Shown here one piece after another: positions 44,150 to 53,650 of a DNA stretch of 64,000 bases. The DNA is from CAZTHM01 sp041946825 (GTDB taxonomy: Bacteria > Acidobacteriota > Terriglobia > UBA7540). The position numbers and the translations under genes are program-made. Numbering within the stretch: position 1 is the stretch's first letter; the number at the start of each line of letters is the position of its first letter. Location: contig JBHGBD010000026.1 of NCBI GenBank assembly GCA_041946825.1, positions 5,583-69,582 of the forward strand, read 5' to 3'. The notes below the pieces were generated by a model that was given only the letters and a program-made list of their open reading frames with translations, ran no database searches and had not been told where the DNA came from.

Positions 44150-44361
44150 TATCGGCAATAGCGGCCACGGCACGGGTCTTGTGCTGTGGGCTTTTTCCGG
44201 GCCGCGAGATTGCGAACTACCAGCAATGCGGCTCCGGTAGCTGTTACCGGCCGGCCGGTAGGCCAGGCCCCGCGCCTGCCCGCTCCTCCCCTTTTGCATT
44301 TTTCACTCAGAACGAGCTATCTCGGAATTGCCTCGGCTCTGGCGCAGACTACGTCCCGCGC

Positions 44362-45483
44362 CTAGCGCTGGTCGATGGGGACGTACTTCAGGCCGCGCGG
44401 GCCGGTGTACTCGGCGAGCGGGCGGATCAGACGGTTGTGGGCGTACTGCTCGAGCACGTGCGCCGTCCAGCCGGAAATCCGGCTGACGACGAAGATGAGC
44501 GTGTAGAGTTCGATGGGAATTCCCAGGACGTAGTAAGACGACGCGGAGTAGAAATCCACGTTGGCGTTGATGTTCTTCTCGCGGATCATCAAGTCCTCGA
44601 TGCGCTTCGACATCTCGAACCACTTCGACTGGCCGGTGCGCCGGCAGAGCTGCTCCGACATCTTGCGCAGCTCGGTGGCGCGCGGGTCTTCGGTGTGGTA
44701 GACGCGGTGGCCGAAGCCCATCACCTTTTTCTTCTGCGCCAGAAGATTGCGCACGTAAGGCTCCGCATTCTCGACCCCTCCGACTTCCAGGAGCATTCGC
44801 ATGGCCTGCTCGTTGGCGCCGCCGTGCAGAGGGCCTTTCAGCGTGCCAATCGCGGAGGTGATGGCGGAGTGCATATCGGAAAGCGTCGACGCCGTCACCC
44901 GCGCCGCGAAAGTCGAAGCGTTGTAGCTGTGGTCGGCGTGCAGAATCAGCGCCATGTCGAACCAGCGCGCGTCTTCGGCGTTCGGGACCTTGCCTTGCAG
45001 CATGTAGAGAAAATTCGCCGCCAGGCTCAACTTGGGATCGGGCGCGATGGGCTCCTTGCCTTCGCGGATGCGGCCGTAGGCGGCGACGATCGTGCCCATC
45101 TGGGCGGTCAGGCGCAGCGCCTTGCGGCGGTTGGCTTCCTCCGACATGTCTTCGGATTCCGGGTCGTAGAGCGAGAGCGCGGAAACGGCCGTGCGCAGCG
45201 TCTCCATGGGATGCTGCGCGGGAGGAAACCCTTTCAACAGGCTGACCAGCTCAGGAGAGATGGCGCGGTTTTCGACCAGTTGCTTTTCGTGCGCGGCGAG
45301 TTCGGCGCGATTCGGCAGGCGTCCGTTCCAGAGGAGATAAACCACTTCCTCAAAGGTCGAGTGGGCGGCCAAATCGTGAATGTCGTATCCGCGATAGATG
45401 AGGATCCCGCGCGCTCCGTCAATGTCACAAATATCCGAATTCGCGATGACCACGTCCTGCAGACCGGCTTTGACTTCTGCCAT
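44362..45483 (-). CDS. gltA: Citrate synthase
   Basis: The 373-residue protein matches short-form citrate synthases. The catalytic His-His-Asp set is visible: HSYNAST, GPLHGGANE, and GFGHRVYHTEDPR, with ANVDFYSASSYYVLGIP carrying the final acid. It condenses acetyl-CoA and oxaloacetate. The short length and bacterial CitZ-like pattern could also fit methylcitrate synthase, but no prp genes lie nearby. Confidence 0.92.
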   Translation of the reverse strand: MAEVKAGLQDVVIANSDICDIDGARGILIYRGYDIHDLAAHSTFEEVVYLLWNGRLPNRAELAAHEKQLVENRAISPELVSLLKGFPPAQHPMETLRTAVSALSLYDPESEDMSEEANRRKALRLTAQMGTIVAAYGRIREGKEPIAPDPKLSLAANFLYMLQGKVPNAEDARWFDMALILHADHSYNASTFAARVTASTLSDMHSAITSAIGTLKGPLHGGANEQAMRMLLEVGGVENAEPYVRNLLAQKKKVMGFGHRVYHTEDPRATELRKMSEQLCRRTGQSKWFEMSKRIEDLMIREKNINANVDFYSASSYYVLGIPIELYTLIFVVSRISGWTAHVLEQYAHNRLIRPLAEYTGPRGLKYVPIDQR

Positions 45484-45740
45484 TCCCGTTCTCCTGGTTG
45501 GTGTGCGCCCTGACCGATTCTCGCCTTGGGGACTTCATCATACATGATGTAAACCGCGCGTAACAAGAAACCTGTGAGGTGAAACGCGGAAAAGCGTCCA
45601 GCCGGTCGGAGAATCCAGCCCAGCAGGACTATCCAATGCGCGAACCTGCGGAAGAGCGCTCGCGGAGTTGAGCCGAAAGGTTGCTTTTGCCTGCGGCGTT
45701 GACTATTCTGCGCCCGAGACGCGTTGGATTCTGAATCCTC

Positions 45741-46763
45741 ATGGACTACGCAAGCACCGTCGTTGGCGTTTTGTGGTTCTTCTTGACCGTCGTGGCGTTG
45801 GTCGCGAAGTACCTGCGCGCACCACGACGTCACCGCTTTCGCGGCCACGGTTGGGCGGGGCTGGGAATCGTCCTGCTCGCCGAGATCCTGCTCTTTGCCG
45901 GCGTGCGATGGGTCGCAACCTTCTTCACTCCTATCGCCTGGACGGGCTACCTGTTGATGGTTGACGCCGCCGTCTGGAGTTTGCGCGGTGAGTCGCGACT
46001 CGTCAGCACGCCCCGGCACTTCTTCGCGCTGGCTTTCTGGTCGGTCCCGCTGTGGTTGATCTTCGAGGCCTACAACCTGCGGATGGAAAACTGGACGTAC
46101 GTGGGCCTGCCCGCGAACCTCGCAGTGCGATACGTCGGCTACGGATGGTCGTTCGCCACCATCTGGCCCGCCATCCTGGAGACCGCGGATTTGATTGAAG
46201 CATTGGGAATTTTCCGCACAGTTGAAAAGCCACGAACTGAACTGCGGCGTGCAGCGCTGGTCAGCTTTTCCTTCTTCGGCCTGATCTTCGTCGCCGCCCC
46301 GGTGCTGGTTCCGGCGCCTGTCGGCCAGTACCTTTTCGGGCCGGTGTGGTTGGGGTTCGCGCTGCTGCTCGACCCGCTGAACTACGCCGCGGGAGGACGC
46401 TCGTTGCTCCGGGAGTACGAGTCCGGCCGGACCTCAACTTTATTCAGCCTGCTCCTCGCCGGCCTCGTGTGCGGGATTGTCTGGGAGTTCTGGAACTACT
46501 GGGCCGCCGCGAAATGGGTTTACGTCTTTCCGATTCTGCAGGGTTGGAAGATTTTCGAAATGCCGTTGCCCGGCTACCTGGGCTTTCCGCCCTTTGCGGT
46601 GGAATGCTTTGTGATGTATGAGTTTCTCAAAATTGTCCGGTTGCGGGTCACGAACCAGAGGATCCTGGCGGGCCAGGATGTTACTCGAACGGGGAGAGTC
46701 GAGCTGACTTCACTCCCGCAGGGAACAAAGCCGAGCGCGCCGCAAGGAGAAAAGCAGAGGTAA
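45741..46763 (+). CDS. Polytopic membrane protein of unknown function
   Basis: The 340-residue product has about eight membrane helices with conserved-looking aromatic turns: WLIFEAYNLRMENWTYVGLP and a repeat-like second half WEFWNYWAAAKWVYVFP. The two similar W-E/N-x-x-N-Y/W blocks suggest an internal duplication. It lies two bases before the Rieske gene and is probably co-transcribed with it. No family was recognised. Confidence 0.7.
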   Translation: MDYASTVVGVLWFFLTVVALVAKYLRAPRRHRFRGHGWAGLGIVLLAEILLFAGVRWVATFFTPIAWTGYLLMVDAAVWSLRGESRLVSTPRHFFALAFWSVPLWLIFEAYNLRMENWTYVGLPANLAVRYVGYGWSFATIWPAILETADLIEALGIFRTVEKPRTELRRAALVSFSFFGLIFVAAPVLVPAPVGQYLFGPVWLGFALLLDPLNYAAGGRSLLREYESGRTSTLFSLLLAGLVCGIVWEFWNYWAAAKWVYVFPILQGWKIFEMPLPGYLGFPPFAVECFVMYEFLKIVRLRVTNQRILAGQDVTRTGRVELTSLPQGTKPSAPQGEKQR

Positions 46764-46765
46764 CA

Positions 46766-47101
46766 ATGAGCAAGCGACCACCTTTTGTGAAAGTCGCCGA
46801 GGTCAGTGAGATTCCCGAAGGCGCGGTGAAGCACATCATCGTGCACGACAAGCCCATGGCGCTCTGCCGCGTGGAAGGGAACTTCTACGCTGTAAACGCC
46901 GTCTGCCCGCACATGGGCGGGCCGCTGGCGAGCGGCAAACTCGAAGGCTGCGTCATCACCTGCCCGTGGCATGGGTGGACGTTCGACGTCCGCACGGGCC
47001 TGCCTGATCACCCGGGCGGGCACTCCATTTCGGCCTACGAAGTTCGGGTCGAAGGCAACGACATTCTCGTCGGGTGGATTAAGCGTCCGACGACGGCGTG
47101 A
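46766..47101 (+). CDS. Rieske 2Fe-2S ferredoxin
   Basis: The 111-residue protein has both Rieske boxes: Cys47-Pro-His49 and Cys66-Pro-Trp-His69. It lacks a signal peptide or membrane helix, so it is a soluble ferredoxin of the NirD/dioxygenase type. It follows the membrane protein gene directly and may serve as electron carrier for an oxygenase not seen here. Confidence 0.92.
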   Translation: MSKRPPFVKVAEVSEIPEGAVKHIIVHDKPMALCRVEGNFYAVNAVCPHMGGPLASGKLEGCVITCPWHGWTFDVRTGLPDHPGGHSISAYEVRVEGNDILVGWIKRPTTA

Positions 47102-47160
47102 CCTGCTTGGATTCCCCCTGTTCAATTTCCAGGAAGTATCTGTAAACTGGTCAATCAGGG

Positions 47161-48168
47161 ATGTTCATGAAGATTCTGCGCTTGAGGCCGAGACGATTGA
47201 GAACGCTGCTGCTTTGCCTCGCGCTGGCGCTTTCGCAGGCCGTCGCTGCGGCAGCCGCACAGCCGTCCGAGGACGAAGACGCTCGCGCCGAAGGCCGGCG
47301 CGGCCTCGACTTGATGATGGACGGCGACTTGGATGGCGCCATCGAGGCCTTTCAGGAAATTCAGAAGAAGGCTCCGCAGTCTCCGGTGGGATTTCTGCTG
47401 GAGGCTGACGCCGTGTGGTGGAGGATTTACTTCGAGACGGCCAACCTGGTAGATCCCGACGTCTTCGCCGCGACGGACCTGCCGACAACGCCACACGATT
47501 CCCACTTCACCGACCTGCTCAACATTACGGTCGCAAAATCCGAAGCGGGCATCAAGGCGAACCAGAACGTGGCGCGCAATTACCTCTACCAGGGAATGGC
47601 GTACGCGCTGCGGGCACGGCTCGAAGGCCTGCGGGACCGCGACCTTCCCACCGCGCGCGCCGGCAAGAAAATGCGCGCCCTGCTCCTCAAAGCGCTGGAG
47701 CTTGATCCGAGCCTCACCGACGTTTATCTGGGTGTGGGGATCTACAATTATTTCGTGGACACGCTCTCGGCGATCGTCAAAATCCTCCGCTTCTTCATCG
47801 GACTTCCGGGAGGCAGCCGCATCGAGGGCCTGAAGCAGATGCAACTTGCGGCGGAAAAGGGCGACCTGACGCGCGCGGAAGCGAAGTTCTACCTCGCCAA
47901 GGATTTCTCACGGCCGAACGAGCGGCAATTCGACCGCTCGATGCAACTCTTCCGCGAACTCGCCGGCGAGTATCCCCGCAATCAACTCTGGCCGATGCTG
48001 ATTGCAAGCCTGCAATGCCGCATGGGTCACGACCAGGAATGCGACGCGGGTTACCGAGAGGTTTACGCCAGAACCGCGGGAAAAAAGGGAGAAGTTGATC
48101 AGGCCCTGCGCCGCGCCTCGCGGCTGGCCCTGCAACGGCGTCATCCGCAGGAGCAGTTCCCGGAATAG
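47161..48168 (+). CDS. Exported TPR-like repeat protein
   Basis: The 335-residue product begins with a signal peptide (basic MFMKILRLRPRRLRT, then Leu/Ala core to about 35) and continues with helical TPR-like repeats (GDLDGAIEAFQEIQKKAPQS; ARNYLYQGMAYALRARLEG; LLLKALELDPSLTDVYLGVG). Such proteins are usually protein-binding scaffolds in the periplasm. No partner can be inferred. Confidence 0.78.
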   Translation: MFMKILRLRPRRLRTLLLCLALALSQAVAAAAAQPSEDEDARAEGRRGLDLMMDGDLDGAIEAFQEIQKKAPQSPVGFLLEADAVWWRIYFETANLVDPDVFAATDLPTTPHDSHFTDLLNITVAKSEAGIKANQNVARNYLYQGMAYALRARLEGLRDRDLPTARAGKKMRALLLKALELDPSLTDVYLGVGIYNYFVDTLSAIVKILRFFIGLPGGSRIEGLKQMQLAAEKGDLTRAEAKFYLAKDFSRPNERQFDRSMQLFRELAGEYPRNQLWPMLIASLQCRMGHDQECDAGYREVYARTAGKKGEVDQALRRASRLALQRRHPQEQFPE

Positions 48169-48184
48169 CTCCCGGAAAACGGCA

Positions 48185-49150
48185 TCAAAGCGCCAAGGCT
48201 TTCTTCATCGCGGCGGCCGTAGCCGCGCACGCTTCCTCTCGGGGCATGGCGCGCAGCACGGCGTTGAACGGTTCGGCGTGAATGGGCCCGTCGTACCCGA
48301 TCCTGCGCAGAGAATCCAGGAAGACCTTTACCGGAATGACTCCCGTCGCCGCAGGCAGCTCGCGCGAAGAATCCGCCTGCTTGTCGAGGGGAACTCCCGC
48401 CGGCGCGTCGTTCAGGTCAACCGTGACGATGTCCTCGTTGCGCAGCGTCAGCAGGTCGTCGCCCGTTTCCTCGGCGTTGAACCAGTGCCAGCTATCGAGC
48501 TGCACCCCGACGTTGCCGGTGCCGATGGCCACGATGAGTTCCTTGACCTCGCTGAGAGTGTGGACGAAAGGATGCCGCTGGCTTCTCCAAAGAGTTCTGG
48601 GAGAAACGTATTCCAACCCCAATCGCTGGCCGTGGTCTTTGAGAATCGCCGCGCACTCGCGCAGTCGCGCCGCGTGGCTGCGGAAATTCTGAAGATAAGT
48701 GAGCGTGTCGCTGCAAGGCATGATCCATGTGCTCACGCGCGTGACCCCGGCTCGCTCCAAGACGGCAGCGACCGCTGCCAGTTTCTTCAGCCCATCGCTG
48801 AATGTTGCTTCGTCTTTGCGGAAATCCACGGGCAGTCCCGCCGCACCGAGCTTGAGGTTTTTCTTCTTTAGCTCTTCGAGAAGCCTCTTCAGCTCATCAT
48901 CCGAGAGCCCGGCGAAATAACCGGCATCCGGGTCAACGCCCTCAAATCCAAACTTCGCGGCGAGGTCGACGGCCTCTCGGAAACTCGCTTTGACTCCGAT
49001 GCGCCCGCAACTCAGAACGGTGAAGAACTTCCCGGGCGGGGTCTCGGGTGCATCTGCCGTCCAAGAAGGCCGCGCGAATCCGGCAAGGCCTGCGGCACCC
49101 AGCCCCGTGGCGGCAAGGAAACGCCGGCGGTTAAGTCCGAGGTTGGACAT
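48185..49150 (-). CDS. Tat-exported sugar phosphate isomerase/epimerase-like TIM barrel
   Basis: The 321-residue product has a Tat signal (NRRRFLAATGLGAAG) and a xylose-isomerase-like barrel (FGFEGVDPDAGYF; LGLEYVSPRTLW; VGVQLDSWHWF; HAEPFNAVL), with His, Asp and Glu residues suited to a divalent metal. Export suggests it acts on a sugar or related compound in the periplasm. Exact reaction unknown. Confidence 0.82.
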   Translation of the reverse strand: MSNLGLNRRRFLAATGLGAAGLAGFARPSWTADAPETPPGKFFTVLSCGRIGVKASFREAVDLAAKFGFEGVDPDAGYFAGLSDDELKRLLEELKKKNLKLGAAGLPVDFRKDEATFSDGLKKLAAVAAVLERAGVTRVSTWIMPCSDTLTYLQNFRSHAARLRECAAILKDHGQRLGLEYVSPRTLWRSQRHPFVHTLSEVKELIVAIGTGNVGVQLDSWHWFNAEETGDDLLTLRNEDIVTVDLNDAPAGVPLDKQADSSRELPAATGVIPVKVFLDSLRRIGYDGPIHAEPFNAVLRAMPREEACAATAAAMKKALAL

Positions 49151-49195
49151 GGTAGCTCCTGTGAATTGTGAATTGCGTGGACTTGCAACTCCACG

Positions 49196-50107
49196 CTAGG
49201 CGAGGGGAAGGGTCGATTCCATGGATGCGGTCTGCTCGTGCGCGTGATACGAGCTGCGAACCAGCGGGCCCGACTCGACGTGCCGGATGCCCAGCCGCTC
49301 GCCTTCGCGCTTGAGCGCCGCGAATTCTTCCGGCTGCCAGAAACGCGCCACCGGCAACTGGTCGCCCGACGGCCGCAAGTATTGCCCGATGGTGACGATG
49401 TCCACGCCTGACGACGCAAGGTCGGCGAGGAGCGCTCGCACTTCTTCAAAAGTCTCGCCCAGGCCCACCATCAGCCCGGACTTGGTGGGGATCGCGGGCG
49501 CAAGCTCGCGCGAGCGGCGCAGCAACCGCAGCGAGCGCTCGTACCGCGACCCGCGCCGTGCCACAGGATACAGGCGACGAACCGTTTCGATATTGTGATT
49601 GAGGATGTCGGGGCTCGCGGCGAGCACTGTTTCCAGGGCCGCGTCTGAGCCGCGAAAATCGGGAATCAGAACCTCCACGCGGCAGACGGGAATTCGATCG
49701 CGCAGCGCCTGAATCGTCCGCGCAAAGATGGTCGAGCCGCCGTCCGTGAGATCGTCGCGGTCGACGGACGTGACCACAACATACTTAAGCCCCATGCCGG
49801 CGGCGGCCTCGGCGACGCGCGCGGGTTCGTCCCAGTCCACTTCGCCCGCCGGACGGCCTTTGGGCACAGCGCAGAATCCACAACGGCGCGTGCAGAGATC
49901 GCCGAGAATCATGAACGTCGCGGTGCGGTGCTGCCAGCATTCGCCGATATTCGGGCACCGGGCGCTCTCGCAGACGGTGTGCAGCTCCAGGCCGCGCATC
50001 AGGCGCTTGAGGTCGAAGTAGTTGTCGCCGCCCGGAATGCGAACCTTGAGCCATTCCGGCCGGCGAGCCGGCCGCGAGGGGTCGGCGATCTGGACAAGCT
50101 CGTTCAT
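49196..50107 (-). CDS. lipA: Lipoyl synthase
   Basis: ATG 50107 gives a 303-residue radical SAM enzyme. The auxiliary cluster motif is CESARCPNIGEC, and the SAM cluster motif is CTRRCGFC. The C-terminal RSSYHAHE supplies the conserved RSSY serine ligand. LipA inserts two sulfurs into octanoyl groups on lipoyl domains. An upstream in-frame extension lacks family support. Confidence 0.95.
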   Translation of the reverse strand: MNELVQIADPSRPARRPEWLKVRIPGGDNYFDLKRLMRGLELHTVCESARCPNIGECWQHRTATFMILGDLCTRRCGFCAVPKGRPAGEVDWDEPARVAEAAAGMGLKYVVVTSVDRDDLTDGGSTIFARTIQALRDRIPVCRVEVLIPDFRGSDAALETVLAASPDILNHNIETVRRLYPVARRGSRYERSLRLLRRSRELAPAIPTKSGLMVGLGETFEEVRALLADLASSGVDIVTIGQYLRPSGDQLPVARFWQPEEFAALKREGERLGIRHVESGPLVRSSYHAHEQTASMESTLPLA

Positions 50108-50249
50108 CAGCTTCCATTGTACCGCGCCGCGTCGCGCCCCACCAGCCGCTACGTTCCAAAACTTTGCCATTTAATCGTTCCGCTTCGTCGTGAGATACTG
50201 TCCAGCTTTGTGGGCGAAGGGGCAAGCGTCGCAACCAAAGAATCAATCC

Positions 50250-51629
50250 ATGACTGAATCTGCCACCCAGCCGTCGTCGAATTCGGCCCCGGCAGCTCCG
50301 CGCTTGAAGCGCGTGCTGACCCTTTGGGACCTGATTTTCTACGGCATTGTATTGATCCAGCCCGTCGCACCCGTTCCACTCTTCGGAGTGGTTCAGGCCC
50401 GCTCGCAGGGCCACATGGTGGACACCATCCTGCTCGCCATGCTGGCCATGATGATCACGGCTTACAGTTACGGGCGCATGGCGGCGCTGTACCCGGCAGC
50501 CGGATCTGCCTACACCTATGTCGGCCGCGGACTGAATCCTCACTTGGGATTTCTGGCGGGCTGGGCGATGTTTTTGGATTATCTGCTGCAGCCCATCTTG
50601 AACGGCGTTTGGGTGGCGGTGGCGATCCATCGGCTGGTTCCGCAGATTCCTTATGCCGTCGGAGCGCTGCTGTTAATCGGGCTCGTCGTTGGGCTGAACC
50701 TCGTCGGCATCCGCGCTACTGCTCGCGCCAATCGAATTCTTCTGGGCTTCATGTTCTTGGTGATTGGGGCATTCATCGTTTTGGCAGTCCGCTACACCTA
50801 CGCCGCGGGCGGGTGGGGTGGAGTCTTCTCAACCGAGCCTTTCTATAATCCCAAGACCTTCAGCTTTCCGGTGATTGGCGGCGCGACGTCACTGGCGGCT
50901 CTTACCTATATCGGCTTCGATGGCGTGACGACCTTGGCGGAAGACGTCGAGAATCCCAAGCGCAACGTCTTGCTGGCCGCCGTACTGGTGTGTTTGTTTA
51001 CCGGCCTTTTCGGCGGCCTGGAAGTTTATCTCGGCCAGCGCGTCTGGCCGGACTACGGGAATTTCCCCAATCCCGAAACGGCTTTCTGGGACGTCTGCCG
51101 CCGGGTGGGCGGCGTGGCGCTCTTCAGCGGCATGACGGCGGTGACGTTGCTGGCGTGTTTTGGCAGCGCCTTGACGGGGACGCTGGGTGCGGCTCGGCTT
51201 CTCTTTGGCATGGGGCGCGACAATGTCCTGCCCAAGAAATTTTTCAGCTATCTTCATCCGAAACGTAATACGCCAAGCCATAATATCTGGATGATTGGCA
51301 TCTTGGCATACGGCGCGGCTCTCTTAATCACCTACGACCAGGCCGCCGAGCTCCTGAACTTCGGCGCGTTTCTCGCCTTCATGGGAGTCAATCTCGCCGC
51401 GGCCCACCAATACTACTTTGTCGGCCGCCCCGGACATAAACGCCATTGGCTGACCGACCTTTGCCTCCCGCTTTTCGGCTTTCTGTTTTGCCTGTGGATT
51501 TGGTGGGGGCTGCAGCCGGTCGCCAAGATCGTGGGCGGTGTCTGGTTCGCGATCGGAGTGATCTACGCCGCGGTAAGGACGCGCGGCTTCCGCGCGCGTC
51601 CGGTGATGATCGACTTCAGCGAGACCTAG
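50250..51629 (+). CDS. APC-family amino acid/amine permease
   Basis: ATG 50250 gives a 459-residue transporter with about 12 membrane helices and the APC signature GSAYTYVGRGLNPHLGFLAGW. The helix-six region reads YIGFDGVTTLAEDVENPKRN. Members import amino acids or amines by cation coupling. The substrate is unknown. It lies 63 bases before the UGA-interrupted AhpD-like gene, in the same direction. Confidence 0.87.
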   Translation: MTESATQPSSNSAPAAPRLKRVLTLWDLIFYGIVLIQPVAPVPLFGVVQARSQGHMVDTILLAMLAMMITAYSYGRMAALYPAAGSAYTYVGRGLNPHLGFLAGWAMFLDYLLQPILNGVWVAVAIHRLVPQIPYAVGALLLIGLVVGLNLVGIRATARANRILLGFMFLVIGAFIVLAVRYTYAAGGWGGVFSTEPFYNPKTFSFPVIGGATSLAALTYIGFDGVTTLAEDVENPKRNVLLAAVLVCLFTGLFGGLEVYLGQRVWPDYGNFPNPETAFWDVCRRVGGVALFSGMTAVTLLACFGSALTGTLGAARLLFGMGRDNVLPKKFFSYLHPKRNTPSHNIWMIGILAYGAALLITYDQAAELLNFGAFLAFMGVNLAAAHQYYFVGRPGHKRHWLTDLCLPLFGFLFCLWIWWGLQPVAKIVGGVWFAIGVIYAAVRTRGFRARPVMIDFSET

Positions 51630-51692
51630 AGTTGTGCGGACGGCACACCGTCGTGAGCCGTCCTGCCGGAGCGGCCCTACGCGAGGCAAACC

Positions 51693-52259
51693 ATGGCCTG
51701 GATTGAAATGGTTCCGCCCGAAAAAGCCACGGGCAAACTCAAGGAAGAGTTTGATCGCGCAATCCGGAGGGCCGGAAAGGTATTCAACATCCTCCGGATT
51801 CAGAGTCTCAACCCTGACACCCTGCGTGCCTCGGTTCAGATCTATCTTGCGTCGATGTATGGCCCTTCGGGGCTCTCGCGCGCCGAGCGTGAGATGATGG
51901 CGACGGTGGTTTCGTGGGCCAACGATTGCTTCTATTGAATCGAAGCGCACGGGGAGGATCTCCGTGCTGAGACCGGTGATGCCGAAGTGGCCGAGCAGGT
52001 CAAGCGCGACTATCGGCGCGCGAAACTGACTCGACGCCAGAAGGCCCTCGCGCAGTTTGCGGTGCTCGTGACGCGGCGGCCCTCCGCTGTCCGCCCGCGG
52101 CACCTGAACGCTCTTCGAAAGCAGGGGCTGAGCGACCGGGACATTCTCGACGCTGTCCAGGTCATCTCCTATTTCAATTACATCAATCGCATCGCCGACG
52201 CGCTCGGTGTCGATCCCGAACCCGAGATGCTCCCCGCCCGGAAACGCCGCCAGAAGTAA
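51693..52259 (+). CDS. AhpD-like selenoprotein candidate (CxxU), UGA at codon 82
   Basis: ATG 51693 opens a frame interrupted once, by TGA at 51936-51938, and continuing in the same phase to TAA 52259. Read through, it gives 188 residues of the carboxymuconolactone decarboxylase/AhpD peroxidase fold. The spacing Glu67, Cys79, UGA82, His86 exactly equals the AhpD catalytic set Glu118, Cys130, Cys133, His137 of M. tuberculosis. UGA thus replaces the second active-site cysteine (Cys-Phe-Tyr-Sec). Homology continues after the UGA (IEAHGEDLRAETGD; ILDAVQVISYFNYINRIAD). A hairpin follows the UGA, and selA is at 25958. The alternative is a Cys-to-stop pseudogene or sequence error (TGC or TGT to TGA). 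Confidence 0.85.
51947..51967 (+). promoter_or_regulatory. Candidate bacterial SECIS hairpin after UGA
   Basis: GCACGG (51947-51952) pairs perfectly with CCGTGC (51962-51967). The loop 51953-51961 starts with GG and can close further by AG/CT pairs with a two-base bulge, leaving GAT at the tip. The tip lies 15-18 bases after the UGA. G at the start of the apical loop and this distance fit the bacterial SECIS rules used for SelB binding. Confidence 0.6.
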
Positions 52260-52261
52260 TT

Positions 52262-52358
52262 TTTGATTTTGGATTCTGAACGGATCATACCCATTAACAG
52301 CCCTCCGCGAGTGATTTCCAGACCGGGTTCAATCACAAATCACAAATCCCAAATCCTC
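52262..52358. repeat. Inverted word repeat (GATTTTGGATTCTGA / AATCCCAAATCC)
   Basis: A left arm at 52262-52280 and a right arm at 52333-52358 (AATCACAAATCACAAATCCC) are loosely complementary word repeats. They lie between the AhpD-like gene and the histidine kinase. Confidence 0.5.
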
Positions 52359-52390
52359 CTGTGCTAAATTGTTGTCAGAGCCGGTGCGCG

Positions 52391-53650
52391 ATGGCTGAGC
52401 AGGAACGTCCCACCTTCGCCTGGATGGACCTTCTCTGGCTGGCCTTTCTCCTGGGCCTGGCGCTCCTTCAACCCCTTTTTGAAATCCACAAACAACTGAC
52501 CCTGCTGGCCCTCGGACTGCTGCAAATCCTCGAGCAGCGGTTCATCAGCATCCTCAAGGCGCGGGGGCCAACCTACAGCGTCATCCTGAAGATCGTTCTC
52601 GCCTCCTCGGTGGTGAACTGCACGGGAGGAATCGAGTCGAGCTACTACTTGATCTATTTCCTGCCCGTTGTGACCGCGGCGATGTATTTCGAGGCCTGGG
52701 AATCCCTCCTCTGGACCGCGCTCACCTCCGCGGCCTACTGTTCGTTTCTGCTCTGGGTTCCGTGGTGGAAGGTGGAAGTGGACGCCGAGGGCGCGACCGA
52801 GTTGCTGATCCGCAATCTCTTTCTGTTCCTGGCCGCCATCGTCGTCAACCGCTTTGTCACCGAGAATCGCCGCCAGAGCCGGCAATACCGCCAGCTTGCC
52901 GAAACGTTGGCGGAGACGAACCGCCGCCTAGAGCAGATCCAGGCCGAGGCGCGGCGCTCCGAGCGCCTGGCAGCCCTGGGCCAGCTCTCCGCCGGGCTGG
53001 CACACGAAATCCGCAATCCTCTGGGAGTAATCAAAGGTTCGTCGGAAATGCTCAACAAGCGATTGCAGGGTTCCGATCAGGTTGCGGGCGAACTGGCGGG
53101 GTACATCTCGAGTGAGGTCAACCGGCTGAATATGATCGTCACAAGATTCCTCGACTTCGCCCGGCCCTCGAATCTTCAATTCAAAACCGAGGCGGTCACT
53201 CCGGTAGTCGACCGGGCGCTCAAGAACGCGCACGACCGGTGGCCGGAGGCAAGAGTTGAGGTGCAGCGAGATTACGCGCGGGAAGTACCGCCGGTCCCGT
53301 TGGACGCGGACATGTGCGAGCAGGTTTTCACCAATCTTTTCCTGAACGCCTATGAGGCGATGGAAAAGGACGGCGGCACGCTCAAGGTCACGATTGCCCG
53401 TGCGAACCACGACGGTCGGCAGGGAGTTGAAATCGAGATTCACGACAGCGGGCCGGGGATTCCGGCCGAGCTCCGCGAACAGATTTTCAACCCATTTTTT
53501 ACTACCAAAAAGAGCGGTGTCGGTCTGGGGCTTTCGATTGTCTCCAAAATCATCGATGATCACCGCGGCTGGATCCGCCTGTCGAGTGACACGGGCAAAG
53601 GCGCTAGCTTTCGAGTATTCTTACCGGCGGAGGCAGAAACTGGAAATTAG
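52391..53650 (+). CDS. Membrane sensor histidine kinase
   Basis: ATG 52391 gives a 419-residue kinase. It has about five N-terminal membrane helices (10-160) with little periplasmic exposure, a coiled linker, the phosphoacceptor box GLAHEIRNPLG, and the ATPase boxes NLFLNAYEAM, DSGPGIP and GVGLGLSIV. The NtrB/AtoS-like pattern matches the sigma-54 regulator that follows. The last residues (ETGN) and the stop lie inside the GGAAACT word repeat that begins the inserted cassette. Confidence 0.9.
   Translation: MAEQERPTFAWMDLLWLAFLLGLALLQPLFEIHKQLTLLALGLLQILEQRFISILKARGPTYSVILKIVLASSVVNCTGGIESSYYLIYFLPVVTAAMYFEAWESLLWTALTSAAYCSFLLWVPWWKVEVDAEGATELLIRNLFLFLAAIVVNRFVTENRRQSRQYRQLAETLAETNRRLEQIQAEARRSERLAALGQLSAGLAHEIRNPLGVIKGSSEMLNKRLQGSDQVAGELAGYISSEVNRLNMIVTRFLDFARPSNLQFKTEAVTPVVDRALKNAHDRWPEARVEVQRDYAREVPPVPLDADMCEQVFTNLFLNAYEAMEKDGGTLKVTIARANHDGRQGVEIEIHDSGPGIPAELREQIFNPFFTTKKSGVGLGLSIVSKIIDDHRGWIRLSSDTGKGASFRVFLPAEAETGN

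Noticed and set aside
51936..51938. TGA as an ordinary stop giving two short genes
   Set aside because: The two halves are in the same phase, together make one full AhpD-like domain, and the TGA falls on a catalytic Cys column. Sequence error or decay stays possible but explains less.
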